From assembly GCA_003551305.1 (NCBI GenBank), contig PUMJ01000298.1:1-35092 (forward strand): a stretch of 35,092 nucleotides of DNA, in the 5' to 3' direction. Both the position numbers and the translations under genes were made by a program. Within the stretch, counting starts at the first letter, position 1, and each line of letters begins with the position of its first letter. The stretch is from Candidatus Brocadiaceae bacterium. Its GTDB lineage: Bacteria; Planctomycetota; Brocadiia; SM23-32. The notes under the pieces were generated by a model that worked only from the letters and a program-made list of their open reading frames with translations, was not told the origin of the DNA and made no database searches. This document shows positions 1 through 9,237 of this stretch, piece after piece.

Positions 1-687
1 CCGCTCGGCGCATTCCCATCCGTCGCCCGTGCCCAGCGGGCAGAAGCATGCGGACTGGAGCTGCGCCAGCCACCTCTGGTAGGGCTTGTCGCCGTACTGC
101 CAGTCGTCCACGTCCCGTTCGCCGCAAGCGACGTCCGCGGCGAACCGCAGCCCGGCCCGGAACGCTTCGCAGGGGGTGAGGCATTTGTCCGCCTCCCGCA
201 ATATGTGCAGGCGCGAATCGCGCCTGATCCCGCAGGGACACTCAAGGTCGGCCGTGGAGACGACGGAACGCTGCGACAGGTCCTCGTTCCAGTCGGCCAG
301 GATGCTCCAACAGGGCCAACCCCGGTCGAGCACCACGGCGCCGTTGCCGGCGGCGCGACGCGCCCGCTCGGTGAACTCCCGGACTCCGGGAGCAGTCGGC
401 CCGGCGGCGCTCTCGACGCTGAAACCCAGGGCATAGCCCATGAATTCCAAGCGGATGTCCGGACCGTGGTTAGCCCGGCAAGCGGCGCAGACGCAATTGT
501 CCGGAATGCCCGGGGAAAACACCGCACCGGAAAGGCCCGCCACGTAGTCGTAGGAGACGGAACGGCCCCAGTAGGAAAGGGCCGCATGCACGCAGGCCGC
601 CAGGGAATCCACCTCGTAGAAGCGCCCGGTGACATTCGTGAGCCGCGGTGGGGCGTCGGCTGTCGACCGTTTCGGGAGGGAAGACAT
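1..687 (-). CDS. Hypothetical protein, possibly papain-like/BtrH- or C39-like cysteine-peptidase fold (partial, runs off left edge)
   Basis: Not in the ORF track because it has no stop in the window. Reverse-strand reading from ATG at 687 is open for 229 codons: MSSLPKRSTADAPPRLTNVTGRFYEVDSLAACVHAALSYWGRSVSYDYVAGLSGAVFSPG... Cys-containing N-terminal segment (ACVHAALSYWG) resembles BtrH/C39-like N-termini; family call is tentative. Confidence 0.6.
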   Translation of the reverse strand, partial: MSSLPKRSTADAPPRLTNVTGRFYEVDSLAACVHAALSYWGRSVSYDYVAGLSGAVFSPGIPDNCVCAACRANHGPDIRLEFMGYALGFSVESAAGPTAPGVREFTERARRAAGNGAVVLDRGWPCWSILADWNEDLSQRSVVSTADLECPCGIRRDSRLHILREADKCLTPCEAFRAGLRFAADVACGERDVDDWQYGDKPYQRWLAQLQSACFCPLGTGDGWECAER

Positions 688-830
688 CTGCGCTGGGAAC
701 CCGTCTTTCGTAGCAAATGTTACGCGAAAAACCGGTTACGTTCTCAGCCGTGCGCCGCTGGTGATGCAGAGCACTACGCCAATTCCATGTTATCCGAACA
801 CGTCCATTTTCGCAAATCATATTCTGCGCC

Positions 831-859
831 TTGGCGAGGGGCGCCCGTGGTCCTAAAAT
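831..859 (+). promoter_or_regulatory. Putative sigma70-like promoter TTGGCG-N17-TAAAAT
   Basis: Hexamers at 831-836 and 854-859 with 17-bp spacer, about 43 bp upstream of the ATG at 902. Confidence 0.4.
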
Positions 860-901
860 GAGCCGTTGCTCACCGCCCGATTTTTCCCGGAGGAACGGAT
901 A

Positions 902-1462
902 ATGTCCTGGCCGACCCGGCAGGAAGCCCTTGACCTGCTGTACGAGTGGACGAAAAACAAGAACTTGCGCAAGCACGCCTACGCTGTCGAAGCTGCGATG
1001 CGCGCCTACGCGCAACGTTTTCGCGAAGACCCCGACAGGTGGGGCGTGGTGGGACTGCTGCACGATTTCGATTACGAGAAGCACCCTGACATGGAGGAGC
1101 ATCCTCGTGTCGGGGCAGAACACATACGCCGGATAGGCTGGCCCGAGGAACTGGCACAGTCAGTGCTTGCCCATGCCGAGCATACCAGCGCCGAGCGGAA
1201 CACGGCGATGAAGAAGGCGATATTTGCCGTGGACGAGCTGACCGGCCTCATCGTGGCCGTCGCGCTGGTCAGACCCTCGAAGAAACTTGAAGACGTAACA
1301 GTCGAGTCCGTGATGAAGAAGTGGGATGAGACCCGTTTCGCGGCCGGCGTTGACCGCAACCTCGTCGAACGGGGCGCCGAGGAACTGGGCGTGCCGCTCG
1401 AGGAGCACGTTGGCGTCGTGCTGGACGCCATGAAGGGCGTCTCCGACGAGCTCGGCCTCTGA
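902..1462 (+). CDS. HD-domain (HDIG-type) hydrolase
   Basis: Translation MSWPTRQEALDLLYEWTKNKNLRKHAYAVEAAMRAYA...VGLLHDFDYEKHP...AHAEHTSAE; HD motif (LLHDFDYEKHPD). Start 902 preferred over the 866 ORF start. Confidence 0.85.
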   Translation: MSWPTRQEALDLLYEWTKNKNLRKHAYAVEAAMRAYAQRFREDPDRWGVVGLLHDFDYEKHPDMEEHPRVGAEHIRRIGWPEELAQSVLAHAEHTSAERNTAMKKAIFAVDELTGLIVAVALVRPSKKLEDVTVESVMKKWDETRFAAGVDRNLVERGAEELGVPLEEHVGVVLDAMKGVSDELGL

Positions 1463-1488
1463 AAATCAACTGAACGGAGATGGATGGG

Positions 1489-2154
1489 ATGCGAGTGCTC
1501 ATGTCGCGGCATTCGGAAGGCTTCGAGCATGCCTTCTTGCCGCACGCCGAAGTGGCCATCAAGAAACTGGGGCGGGGGTCCGGGCTGTTCGAGACCGTAA
1601 CCACGGCCCGCAGCCGGCTCATCACTGCCGAGGAACTGGCCGACTATGACGTGCTGGTGTTCGCCACCACGGGTGAGCTCCCCTGGGGAGAGAGCCAGAA
1701 GCAGGCCCTGCTGGACTTCGTGCGCGGGGGCAAGGGCTTCGTCGGCATCCACAACGCCACTGATACCTTCTACGAGTGGTCCGAGTACGGCCGGATGGTC
1801 GGTGGCTACTTCGCCGCCCATCCCTGGACGCAGCGAGTAACGGTCAACGTGGAGGTGCCCGACCATCCCGCCGCAGCCATGCTCGGAGAGTCCTTCGAGG
1901 TCTACGATGAGATCTACACCTTCAAGAACTGGGAACGCGACCGGACCAACGTCCTGATGAGCCTGGACAACGATTCCGTTGACTTGACGAAAGGGACGCG
2001 TGAAGACCACGACTACGCCCTCGGATGGTATCACCCGTACGGGGAGGGCCGGGTCATCTACACCGCGCTGGGCCATCCGCCGGAGTTATGGGGAGAAGAG
2101 TGGTTCCTGAAACACGTCTTTGAGTGCATCAAGTGGGCCGGCCAGGTGACGTAG
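1489..2154 (+). CDS. ThuA-like (trehalose-utilisation) domain protein
   Basis: MRVLMSRHSEGFEHAFLPHAE...GKGFVGIHNATDTFYEWSEYGRMVGGYFAAHPW...HPYGEGRVIYTALGHPPELW, typical ThuA motifs (GIHxAxDTF, GGYFxxHP, G(R)VxYTxLGH). Confidence 0.85.
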   Translation: MRVLMSRHSEGFEHAFLPHAEVAIKKLGRGSGLFETVTTARSRLITAEELADYDVLVFATTGELPWGESQKQALLDFVRGGKGFVGIHNATDTFYEWSEYGRMVGGYFAAHPWTQRVTVNVEVPDHPAAAMLGESFEVYDEIYTFKNWERDRTNVLMSLDNDSVDLTKGTREDHDYALGWYHPYGEGRVIYTALGHPPELWGEEWFLKHVFECIKWAGQVT

Positions 2155-2210
2155 CCTCTGTCCCCCCGTTCTGCAAGATTCGCCCATTTGCTCGTGCAAA
2201 GGGAGGCCGT

Positions 2211-3977
2211 ATGCGTGCTTCGACAAACCGTCGTGGCGGACGACCGATGGTCATGGGGCGGCGAGGCGTTGTCGCCGCCGGCCACTACCTGGCAGCGGAG
2301 GCCGGCGTGCACATACTGAGGTCCGGTGGCAACGCCGTGGACGCCGCCGCGGCAACCGCCTTCGTGCTGCAGGTGGTGGAACCCCACCAGAACGGACTCG
2401 GCGGCGAGGTGCCCGTGCTGTTCTGCGCGGCCGGCTCCGACCGGGTCTGGGCCATCAGCGGCAACGGCACTGCGCCGGCGGCCGCGGACATCGCCACTTT
2501 TCGCTCGCTCGGCGTCGAAGGCGCCATCCCTGGCGACGGATACCTGCCGGCGCTCGTGCCGCCGGGCCCGGCCACCTGGACAGCAGTTTTGCGGCGGTTC
2601 GGCACCATGCGGCTGGCCGAAGTGCTGGCTCCGGCCGTGGAACTGGCCGAAAGCGGTTTCCCGGTCGGCGACAGCCTGCACGAAGTTATTGCCGGCAACG
2701 CAGGGCGCTTCGAAGAAGAATGGCCCACCTCGGCCCGCAACTATATGCCCCGGGGCCGGCCTCCCGGCGTGGGCGAGGTCTGGCACCAGCCGGACCTGGC
2801 GGCCACTTTGCGCAAGCTCATCGAGGCGGAGGAAGGGGCGGCAACGCGAGAGGCGGGCCTCAAGGCCGCGTGCGACCGGTTCTACCGGGGGGACATGGCC
2901 GCGGCCATCGTGGACTGCGCCCGCAGCACCCCTGTGCGGGACGCGACCGGACGGGAGCACACGGCTCTTCTGACAGAGGACGATTTCGCCGGGTTCGCGG
3001 CCCGCCTTGAGGAAACCGTGGCCGTCGAATGGGGCGACCTGACGGTGCACAAGTGCTCCTCCTGGACCCAGGGGCCCGTACTACTGCAGTCCCTGAGGTT
3101 GCTGGAAGGCCTCGATGTGGAAAGGATGGGCCACAACACGCCCGACTACATCCACACCGTGGTCGAGTGCATGAAGCTCTCGTACGCGGACCGCGAGTTC
3201 TACTACGGCGATCCGGAGTTCGTGGACGTGCCCTTGGAGCGATTGCTCAGCAGCGAGTACGCAACCCAACGGCGCGGGTTGGTGGAGGCGCGGCACGCCT
3301 CCATGGAGCTGCGCCCCGGCGGCCGTGCCCCCATCATGGCGAAGGACATCCGCGACGAATGGGCGGCCTTCGAGGCAGACTGGCCCCACGCGACGGGGGA
3401 CACCACCAAACTCGAGGTGGCCGACGCCGAGGGCAACATGGTCTCGGCCACGCCCAGCGGCGGGTGGCTGATGAGTTCGCCGACGTTGACGGGGCTGGGC
3501 TTTCAGCTCGGCACCCGCGGGCAGATGTTCGAGATGGCCGAGGGCCATCCAAATGCTCTGGCGCCCGGCAAGCGCCCGAGGGCTACTCTCACCCCGTCCC
3601 TGGCCACGCGCGAGGGGACCCCGTACCTGGCGTTCGGCAGCCCGGGCGGCGACTGCCAGGACCAGTGGGCGCTGCAGTTCCTGCTGAACGTCACCGTCTA
3701 CGGCATGTCCCTGCAGGAGGCCGCGGAAGCCCCGGTGTTCTACACCGCGCACTTCCCGAATTCGTTCTACCCCCGTGCGGCCGAACCGGGTGTGCTTTAC
3801 GTGGAGGGCCGTATCCCGGACCAGGTTCGTCGTGACCTGCAGGGCCGCGGCCATATCATCAAGGTGACCCCGGCCTGGAACGAACAACAGGTCCTCGGCG
3901 CTATGCGCACAGCATGCGGCGCCTTCTGCGCCGGCGTTTCCCCGCGGCGGGACGCCGGCTACGCGATCGCGTTCTGA
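2211..3977 (+). CDS. Gamma-glutamyltranspeptidase family protein
   Basis: GRRGVVAAGHYLAAEAGVHILRSGGNAVDAAAATAFVLQVVEPHQNGLGGEV; GDTTKLEVADAEGNMVSATPSGG (nucleophile-Thr region); GSPGGDCQDQWALQ. Start at 2211 preferred over 2124. Confidence 0.9.
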   Translation: MRASTNRRGGRPMVMGRRGVVAAGHYLAAEAGVHILRSGGNAVDAAAATAFVLQVVEPHQNGLGGEVPVLFCAAGSDRVWAISGNGTAPAAADIATFRSLGVEGAIPGDGYLPALVPPGPATWTAVLRRFGTMRLAEVLAPAVELAESGFPVGDSLHEVIAGNAGRFEEEWPTSARNYMPRGRPPGVGEVWHQPDLAATLRKLIEAEEGAATREAGLKAACDRFYRGDMAAAIVDCARSTPVRDATGREHTALLTEDDFAGFAARLEETVAVEWGDLTVHKCSSWTQGPVLLQSLRLLEGLDVERMGHNTPDYIHTVVECMKLSYADREFYYGDPEFVDVPLERLLSSEYATQRRGLVEARHASMELRPGGRAPIMAKDIRDEWAAFEADWPHATGDTTKLEVADAEGNMVSATPSGGWLMSSPTLTGLGFQLGTRGQMFEMAEGHPNALAPGKRPRATLTPSLATREGTPYLAFGSPGGDCQDQWALQFLLNVTVYGMSLQEAAEAPVFYTAHFPNSFYPRAAEPGVLYVEGRIPDQVRRDLQGRGHIIKVTPAWNEQQVLGAMRTACGAFCAGVSPRRDAGYAIAF

Positions 3978-4066
3978 CGGGGCCCTCGCGTTGGGAAAAT
4001 ACGCCCCCGGCTGGTATCATGGGGGAGGTGACCGGTCAGCTAACCAGGTCCGGAGGGGTGCGCCCC

Positions 4067-5686
4067 ATGGGAAAGCGCGTGAGACTGATTCTGATGATTG
4101 CTGCCGTTGTGTCGCTGGCGGGGCTGCCGGGCGGTGCCGCCTTCGCTGAAGAGGGTGCGGAAGAGCTCTTGCGGGATGACTGGTATGCCGCCTACCTGGG
4201 TGGGCAGAGGATAGGCCATGCCAACGAGAGGGCCGTCGTGGAGACCGGCCCTGACGGTGTGCGCTATCGAACGACAGTGCGGCAGGAGTTTGCCATCGGC
4301 CGCGGGGAGCACGTGCTCCGTTTTCTTAGCGAGACGGTCATCCTCGAAGACACGGAGGGGCAGCTGCTGGAGTTCGAGCACACGCAGCAGCAGGGGCCCA
4401 CCTCGCAGATCACAAAAGGGCGGGTCGAGGGGGACGAACTGATTGTGCGGGCCGGGGCCAGCCCGCGACTCACCGAGACACGCCTGCCGGTGCCGGACGG
4501 TATCTCCCCGGAGGCGCAGCGCAGGCTCCGCCGGGGAAAGGGTTTTGAACCCGGCACCAGCTATAGCATTGATGTATTCGTGCCGGAGTTCGTAGGCCAT
4601 GGGGTGACCGTTGACGTGGAGGTGGGGGCGAAGGAAGAGGTGGAGGTCTTCGGTGTCACCAGGATCCTGCAGCGCATTGAGAGCCGGCTCAGCGTTCTGC
4701 CCGGCCTGCGCCCGGTCGAGTGGGTGGACGCCGAGGGCAACCCCGTGCTGGTGCGGGTGCCGATGGCGCCGGGTATGGACGTGGAACTGCGGTTGACAAC
4801 CCGCGCCGCCGCCACCGCCCCGACCGAAGAGGTGGACATCATGGCTCTGGCGGTCATCCGGCCCGAGGGTGTGATTGAGCGGCCCGAGGCCGCCGAGCGC
4901 GTGCGGCTGCTGGTGAAAGCGAGAGACGGCCGGGCCGACCTGTCCGATATACCCGAGGGGCCGCATCAGTCCGTGGAGAGGACGCCCGAGGGCGCCGTCG
5001 TGACCGTGACCCGGGCCCGTCCGCCCGTCCGGGGCGGTTACACGCTGCCGTACGACGGCCGAGCGCACGAGCACCTGCTGCGGGCCAACCGATGGCTTGA
5101 GGTGGACGATGCCCTGATACAGGAGTTGAGCCGGGAGGCGTTGGATGACGAGACAGACCCCGCGAGGGCGGCGGCGCGTATCGAGTCCTTCGTCGCCGCG
5201 TACATCGAACAGAAAGACCTGAGCCTGGGCATGGCCACGGCCGCCGAAGCGGCCCGGCATCGGACCGGTGACTGCACGGAACACGCCATGCTGGCGGCTG
5301 CCCTGGCGCGCGCGGCCGGCATGCCCGCACGTGTCGTCAATGGCCTGGCCTACGTGCCCATGCCGGGGGAGGGCGGCTTGTTCGGCTACCACTCCTGGAC
5401 CGAGGTCTACGTGGGCGAGTGGCTGCCCATAGACTCTGCCCTGGGCGGGCACAGCGCCACGCATATGGCGTTGGGGCGCACTGACCTGAACAGCCCCGGC
5501 AGCCTGTCGGACATGACGGACTTCATCCCGTTCATAGGCAGGATTGATATCGAGATTCTCGAGGTCAGCTACGCCACAGGACGGCAGGGGCGCGCCCGAT
5601 TTGCCCCGGCGGGGGACGAAGCAACCGGGCTGACCCCGTGGGCTGCCCTCCCCGCGGGCGGAACGGGCGCCCCGTCCGGTCCATAA
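4067..5686 (+). CDS. Exported transglutaminase-like (transglut_core) domain protein
   Basis: Signal-like N-terminus MGKRVRLILMIAAVVSLAGLPGGAAFA; C/H/D triad context HRTGDCTEHAMLAAALARAAGMPARVVNGLAYVP...GYHSWTEVYVGEWLPIDSALG. Confidence 0.85.
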   Translation: MGKRVRLILMIAAVVSLAGLPGGAAFAEEGAEELLRDDWYAAYLGGQRIGHANERAVVETGPDGVRYRTTVRQEFAIGRGEHVLRFLSETVILEDTEGQLLEFEHTQQQGPTSQITKGRVEGDELIVRAGASPRLTETRLPVPDGISPEAQRRLRRGKGFEPGTSYSIDVFVPEFVGHGVTVDVEVGAKEEVEVFGVTRILQRIESRLSVLPGLRPVEWVDAEGNPVLVRVPMAPGMDVELRLTTRAAATAPTEEVDIMALAVIRPEGVIERPEAAERVRLLVKARDGRADLSDIPEGPHQSVERTPEGAVVTVTRARPPVRGGYTLPYDGRAHEHLLRANRWLEVDDALIQELSREALDDETDPARAAARIESFVAAYIEQKDLSLGMATAAEAARHRTGDCTEHAMLAAALARAAGMPARVVNGLAYVPMPGEGGLFGYHSWTEVYVGEWLPIDSALGGHSATHMALGRTDLNSPGSLSDMTDFIPFIGRIDIEILEVSYATGRQGRARFAPAGDEATGLTPWAALPAGGTGAPSGP

Positions 5687-5708
5687 GCCCCCAGTTCCGG
5701 AGGCAGAT

Positions 5709-8438
5709 GTGCACAGGAAGAGCGTCATCCTGGCGGCCGTCGGCGTTGCGATTGTCCTGGCGGTTGTACTGGTACTCAGGCTTTTGTCCGGGGTGCTGGT
5801 AGACTACTGGTGGTTCGGTGAGCTGGGCCAGACGGCGGTTTTCACTCGCATCCTGTGGACGAAGGTCTGGATGTGGCTGGCCGGCTGCGCGGTCGGGTTC
5901 GGAGCCGTGGCGCTCTGCATCTGGCTCGTCAGCCGGGGTATCCCCTCGGAGCAGGCCACCTTCTACCGTTGGGGGCGTTGGACGATCCGCGTGCCTTCCA
6001 TGCGGCGCTTCGGCATGCTGGCCTGCTGGGGCATTGCGGGCTTTTCCGGTATCGTGGGCGGCGGGCTGGCCGTGGCGCTCTGGCACCGCGTGCTGCTGTT
6101 CATGCACCGCGTCCCGTTCGGCGTGGCCGATCCCATATTCGAGAACGACATCGGGTTTTACGTGTTCACCTACCCTCTATTGAGCACGCTGCAACCCATG
6201 CTCCAGGTGCTGGCCTGGGTCTGTTTGGTGGTGACGGCAACGCTGCATTTTACGGCGGGGGCGGTTACCGTCAATAGCATCGAACAGATGCCTCGGCAGA
6301 CCTTTTCGCACCTGGGACGCATCGTCGCGGTGATATTCGTCATCAGTGCGGCCGGTTACTTCCTGGACCGTTACGGCCTGCTCTACAGCCAGGCCGGCAC
6401 CGTGTACGGGGCCGGCTACAGCGATGTAAGGGCCCGGCTGCCGGGCCTCTGGGTCATGGTGGCGGCCAGCCTCGCCGCTGCGGCCGTGTTCTTCTCAGTC
6501 AGGTCCAGCCGCCACCTGCGGCGGGCCATAGTGGCCGTAGCCGCGTGGTTCAGTTGCGCCGTGGTCTTCTTGCTCTTCATCCCGTCGGTGGTGCAGTCGG
6601 TTCGGGTGGAGCCGAACGAACTGGAGCTGGAGCGGCCTTTCATTGCCCACGGTATCGAGATGACGCGGATGGCATACGGGCTGGACGCCGTGCGTCAGGA
6701 GAGCTATCCCGTGCGGGACGACCTGACGCTGGAAGACATCCTGGCCGAGGAGGCGACCATCGATAACGTGCGCCTCTGGGACCGGCGGCCGCTGCATGTC
6801 ATCTTCCAGCAGCTTCAGGCGATACGGCCTTATTACGAGTTTACGAACGTGGCCGTTGATCGCTACCTGTTGGAGGATGGCTACACCCAGATGATGCTGG
6901 CATTGCGCGAACTGAACCATGACGCGCTGCCCGCCCCGGCGCAGACTTGGGTCAACCGCCGCCTGCAGTTCACCCACGGCTATGCGGGCACGGCCAGCCC
7001 GGTGAACCGGCACACGGAGGAAGGGATGCCCGATTTCCTGATGCGGGACATTCCTGTCGAGGCGCCCGAGGGCATGGAGCTGGCCCGCCCCCAGGTCTAC
7101 TATGGCCTGCGTTCCGGGGATTACGTGTTTACCAACACGCGCACCGATGAGTTCCACTACGCGGCCGAGGGGGAGAACGTCTATACCCGCTACGAAGGGA
7201 CGGGCGGAGTTCCCGTTTCCGGCCTGTTCCGCAAGATATTGCTCGCGATGCACCTGCGGGACATGAACATCCTGCTCTCTGATGACCTGGTGGACGGCAG
7301 CCGGATCATGTACCGCCGGCTTGTGCAGGATCGGGTTCAGGAACTGGCTCCTTACCTCCGGCTTGACAGCGACCCTTACGCGGTGGTGCACGACGGGGGT
7401 CTCGTGTGGATCCAGGACGCCTACACGACCAGCAGGTATTTCCCCTACAGCGATCCGACGCCGCTTGGTGGCATTGGCCGCATCAACTACATGCGCAATA
7501 GCGTGAAGGCTGTGGTTGACGCCTATAACGGCAGCGTGACCCTCTACATGGCTGACCCGGACGATCCGTTGATTCAGGCCTATGACCGCATGTTCCCTGG
7601 TCTCTACCGGCCCATGGAGCAGATGCCCGAAGGGCTGCGCCGGCACGTGCGCTATCCGCGGGATATCTTCAACGTCCAGGCGGGCAAGTACCGCGCCTTC
7701 CACGTGCAGGACCCACGCGTCTTCTACAACCGGGAAGACCTCTGGGAGATACCGGTGGAGCAGTACCGAGGGCGCGAGCAGCCTGTCGAGAGCTACTACG
7801 TGACGATGCGGCTGCCGGACAGTGAGGAGGCTGAGTTTCTGCTGATGCTGCCGTTCACGCCGCGTGGGCGCCCAAACATGATCTCCTGGCTGGCGGCCCG
7901 CTGCGACGGGGAACGCTACGGCGATCTGGTGGTGTTCATGTTCCCGCGGGGGCGAACCATCCACGGCCCGAACCAGGTGGAGGCGTTCATTGACCAGGAC
8001 CCGCTCATCTCCCAGCAAATCACCCTCTGGGGGCAGAGGGGCAGCGAGGTCATCCGCGGCAACCTGCTGGTTATCCCTGTGGCTGGAGGCGTGCTCTATG
8101 TGGAGCCCCTTTTCATCCAGGCGGATTCGCCGGCCGTGCCCCAGATCAGGCGGATCATCACCGCCTTCGGCGGGCGGGTTGCCATGGCCGAGAGCCTGGA
8201 GGCTTCCCTGGAGGCCCTCTTTGCCCGCCCTGTGGCGGAGGCGCCCGACGAGGCACCGGCGCTTCCGGCCGAAGTGCCGCTGACCCGTAGCGCAGAGCTC
8301 CTGCGGCAGGCCATGGAGCACTATGACGCCGCCCAGGTGGCTCTTCAGGAATACGGTCGACGCATGGAGCAGTTGAGAACGGCACTCCAACAGCTTGAAG
8401 AGACGCTTGAGCCCGCCGAGGAGGGGTTGCAGCCGTGA
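5709..8438 (+). CDS. UPF0182 family membrane protein
   Basis: GTG start; multiple N-terminal TM segments; VRVEPNELELERPFIAHGIEMTRMAYGLDAVRQESYP, TPLGGIGRINYMRNSVKAVVDAYNGSVTLYMADPDDPLIQAYDRMFPGL, typical of UPF0182/COG1615. Confidence 0.9.
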   Translation: MHRKSVILAAVGVAIVLAVVLVLRLLSGVLVDYWWFGELGQTAVFTRILWTKVWMWLAGCAVGFGAVALCIWLVSRGIPSEQATFYRWGRWTIRVPSMRRFGMLACWGIAGFSGIVGGGLAVALWHRVLLFMHRVPFGVADPIFENDIGFYVFTYPLLSTLQPMLQVLAWVCLVVTATLHFTAGAVTVNSIEQMPRQTFSHLGRIVAVIFVISAAGYFLDRYGLLYSQAGTVYGAGYSDVRARLPGLWVMVAASLAAAAVFFSVRSSRHLRRAIVAVAAWFSCAVVFLLFIPSVVQSVRVEPNELELERPFIAHGIEMTRMAYGLDAVRQESYPVRDDLTLEDILAEEATIDNVRLWDRRPLHVIFQQLQAIRPYYEFTNVAVDRYLLEDGYTQMMLALRELNHDALPAPAQTWVNRRLQFTHGYAGTASPVNRHTEEGMPDFLMRDIPVEAPEGMELARPQVYYGLRSGDYVFTNTRTDEFHYAAEGENVYTRYEGTGGVPVSGLFRKILLAMHLRDMNILLSDDLVDGSRIMYRRLVQDRVQELAPYLRLDSDPYAVVHDGGLVWIQDAYTTSRYFPYSDPTPLGGIGRINYMRNSVKAVVDAYNGSVTLYMADPDDPLIQAYDRMFPGLYRPMEQMPEGLRRHVRYPRDIFNVQAGKYRAFHVQDPRVFYNREDLWEIPVEQYRGREQPVESYYVTMRLPDSEEAEFLLMLPFTPRGRPNMISWLAARCDGERYGDLVVFMFPRGRTIHGPNQVEAFIDQDPLISQQITLWGQRGSEVIRGNLLVIPVAGGVLYVEPLFIQADSPAVPQIRRIITAFGGRVAMAESLEASLEALFARPVAEAPDEAPALPAEVPLTRSAELLRQAMEHYDAAQVALQEYGRRMEQLRTALQQLEETLEPAEEGLQP

Positions 8439-8516
8439 TGCCTGCCGGACCGTCAGGGCATGCTGAGCCTGTGTAAGACCCGTTGGGCAGGCGCGTCGCG
8501 GGGGTTGATGCGGTGC

Positions 8517-8545
8517 TTGCCGCTTCCGGCAGAGGCCGATACACT
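8517..8545 (+). promoter_or_regulatory. Putative promoter TTGCCG-N17-TACACT (overlaps a TATAAT at 8545-8550)
   Basis: Hexamers read directly; upstream of the UspA gene. Confidence 0.4.
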
Positions 8546-8612
8546 ATAATCGTTGCGCAACCCGTGGCTCCGGCTGGTTGCGGGCAGGCAAACCTGTTCG
8601 GAAGGAGATTCT

Positions 8613-9113
8613 ATGCCTCACGACTCGTCTTCGACCGATCCGCATGCCACCGAGGATGAGACGCGGGCGGGCGTTGTGATGCTGGCGCTTTCCACCTTCC
8701 GCCACTCGGAGCATGCCGTCGCGCTGGCCCTGGACAAGGCCGCTGAAGGCGGGGAACTCGTCATCGCCTACATCGCGGACATCAACGTGGCCCGCTACCT
8801 CGTCGGGACGGATGTCGGCCTGTATCCGGACCTGAAAGAGGAGACTGAGAAGGCACTTCTCGAGGAGAGCGAGCGAAGGGTGCAGTCCAAGATCGAAAGC
8901 ATCGCCCAGAGGGCGGCCGAGCGAGGCGTGCCCGTGCGCACTTACGCGCGCATCGGCCGCTTCGCCCCCGAGTGTATGGAGATCATCGAGCAGGAACAGC
9001 CCGACCTGGTCGTCACCACCCGCTCACAGCGCTCGGACTGGTTCCGCCGCTTCCTGGGCTCCCCGGTGGACAGGCTCCGCCAGCGGGCCGGCCGACCGGT
9101 CATCGAAGCCTGA
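8613..9113 (+). CDS. Universal stress protein (UspA family)
   Basis: ATG at 8613 preceded by GGAAGGAGA; STFRHSEHAVALALDKAAEGGELVIAYIADIN...RFAPECMEIIEQEQPDLVVTTRSQRSDWFRRFLGSPVDRLRQRAGRPVIEA. Confidence 0.8.
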   Translation: MPHDSSSTDPHATEDETRAGVVMLALSTFRHSEHAVALALDKAAEGGELVIAYIADINVARYLVGTDVGLYPDLKEETEKALLEESERRVQSKIESIAQRAAERGVPVRTYARIGRFAPECMEIIEQEQPDLVVTTRSQRSDWFRRFLGSPVDRLRQRAGRPVIEA

Positions 9114-9150
9114 GTGGTCCCCGGGGGGAATGCACCATGGCCGCTTCCTT

Positions 9151-9179
9151 TTGAACGCAGAACCCGCGCTTGCTAAACT
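9151..9179 (+). promoter_or_regulatory. Putative promoter TTGAAC-N17-TAAACT
   Basis: Hexamers at 9151-9156 and 9174-9179, upstream of ATG 9238. Confidence 0.45.
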
Positions 9180-9237
9180 CACGGCCTCACTCGCCGGGCA
9201 GAGGAATCCCGGGCACAACCGATGGAGAAACGCATCT

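Noticed and set aside
4040-5728. 562-aa minus-strand ORF antisense to the transglutaminase-like gene
   Set aside because: Shadow ORF; no family motifs.
6495-8390. 631-aa minus-strand ORF antisense to the UPF0182 gene
   Set aside because: Shadow ORF over a well-supported gene; no recognisable motifs.
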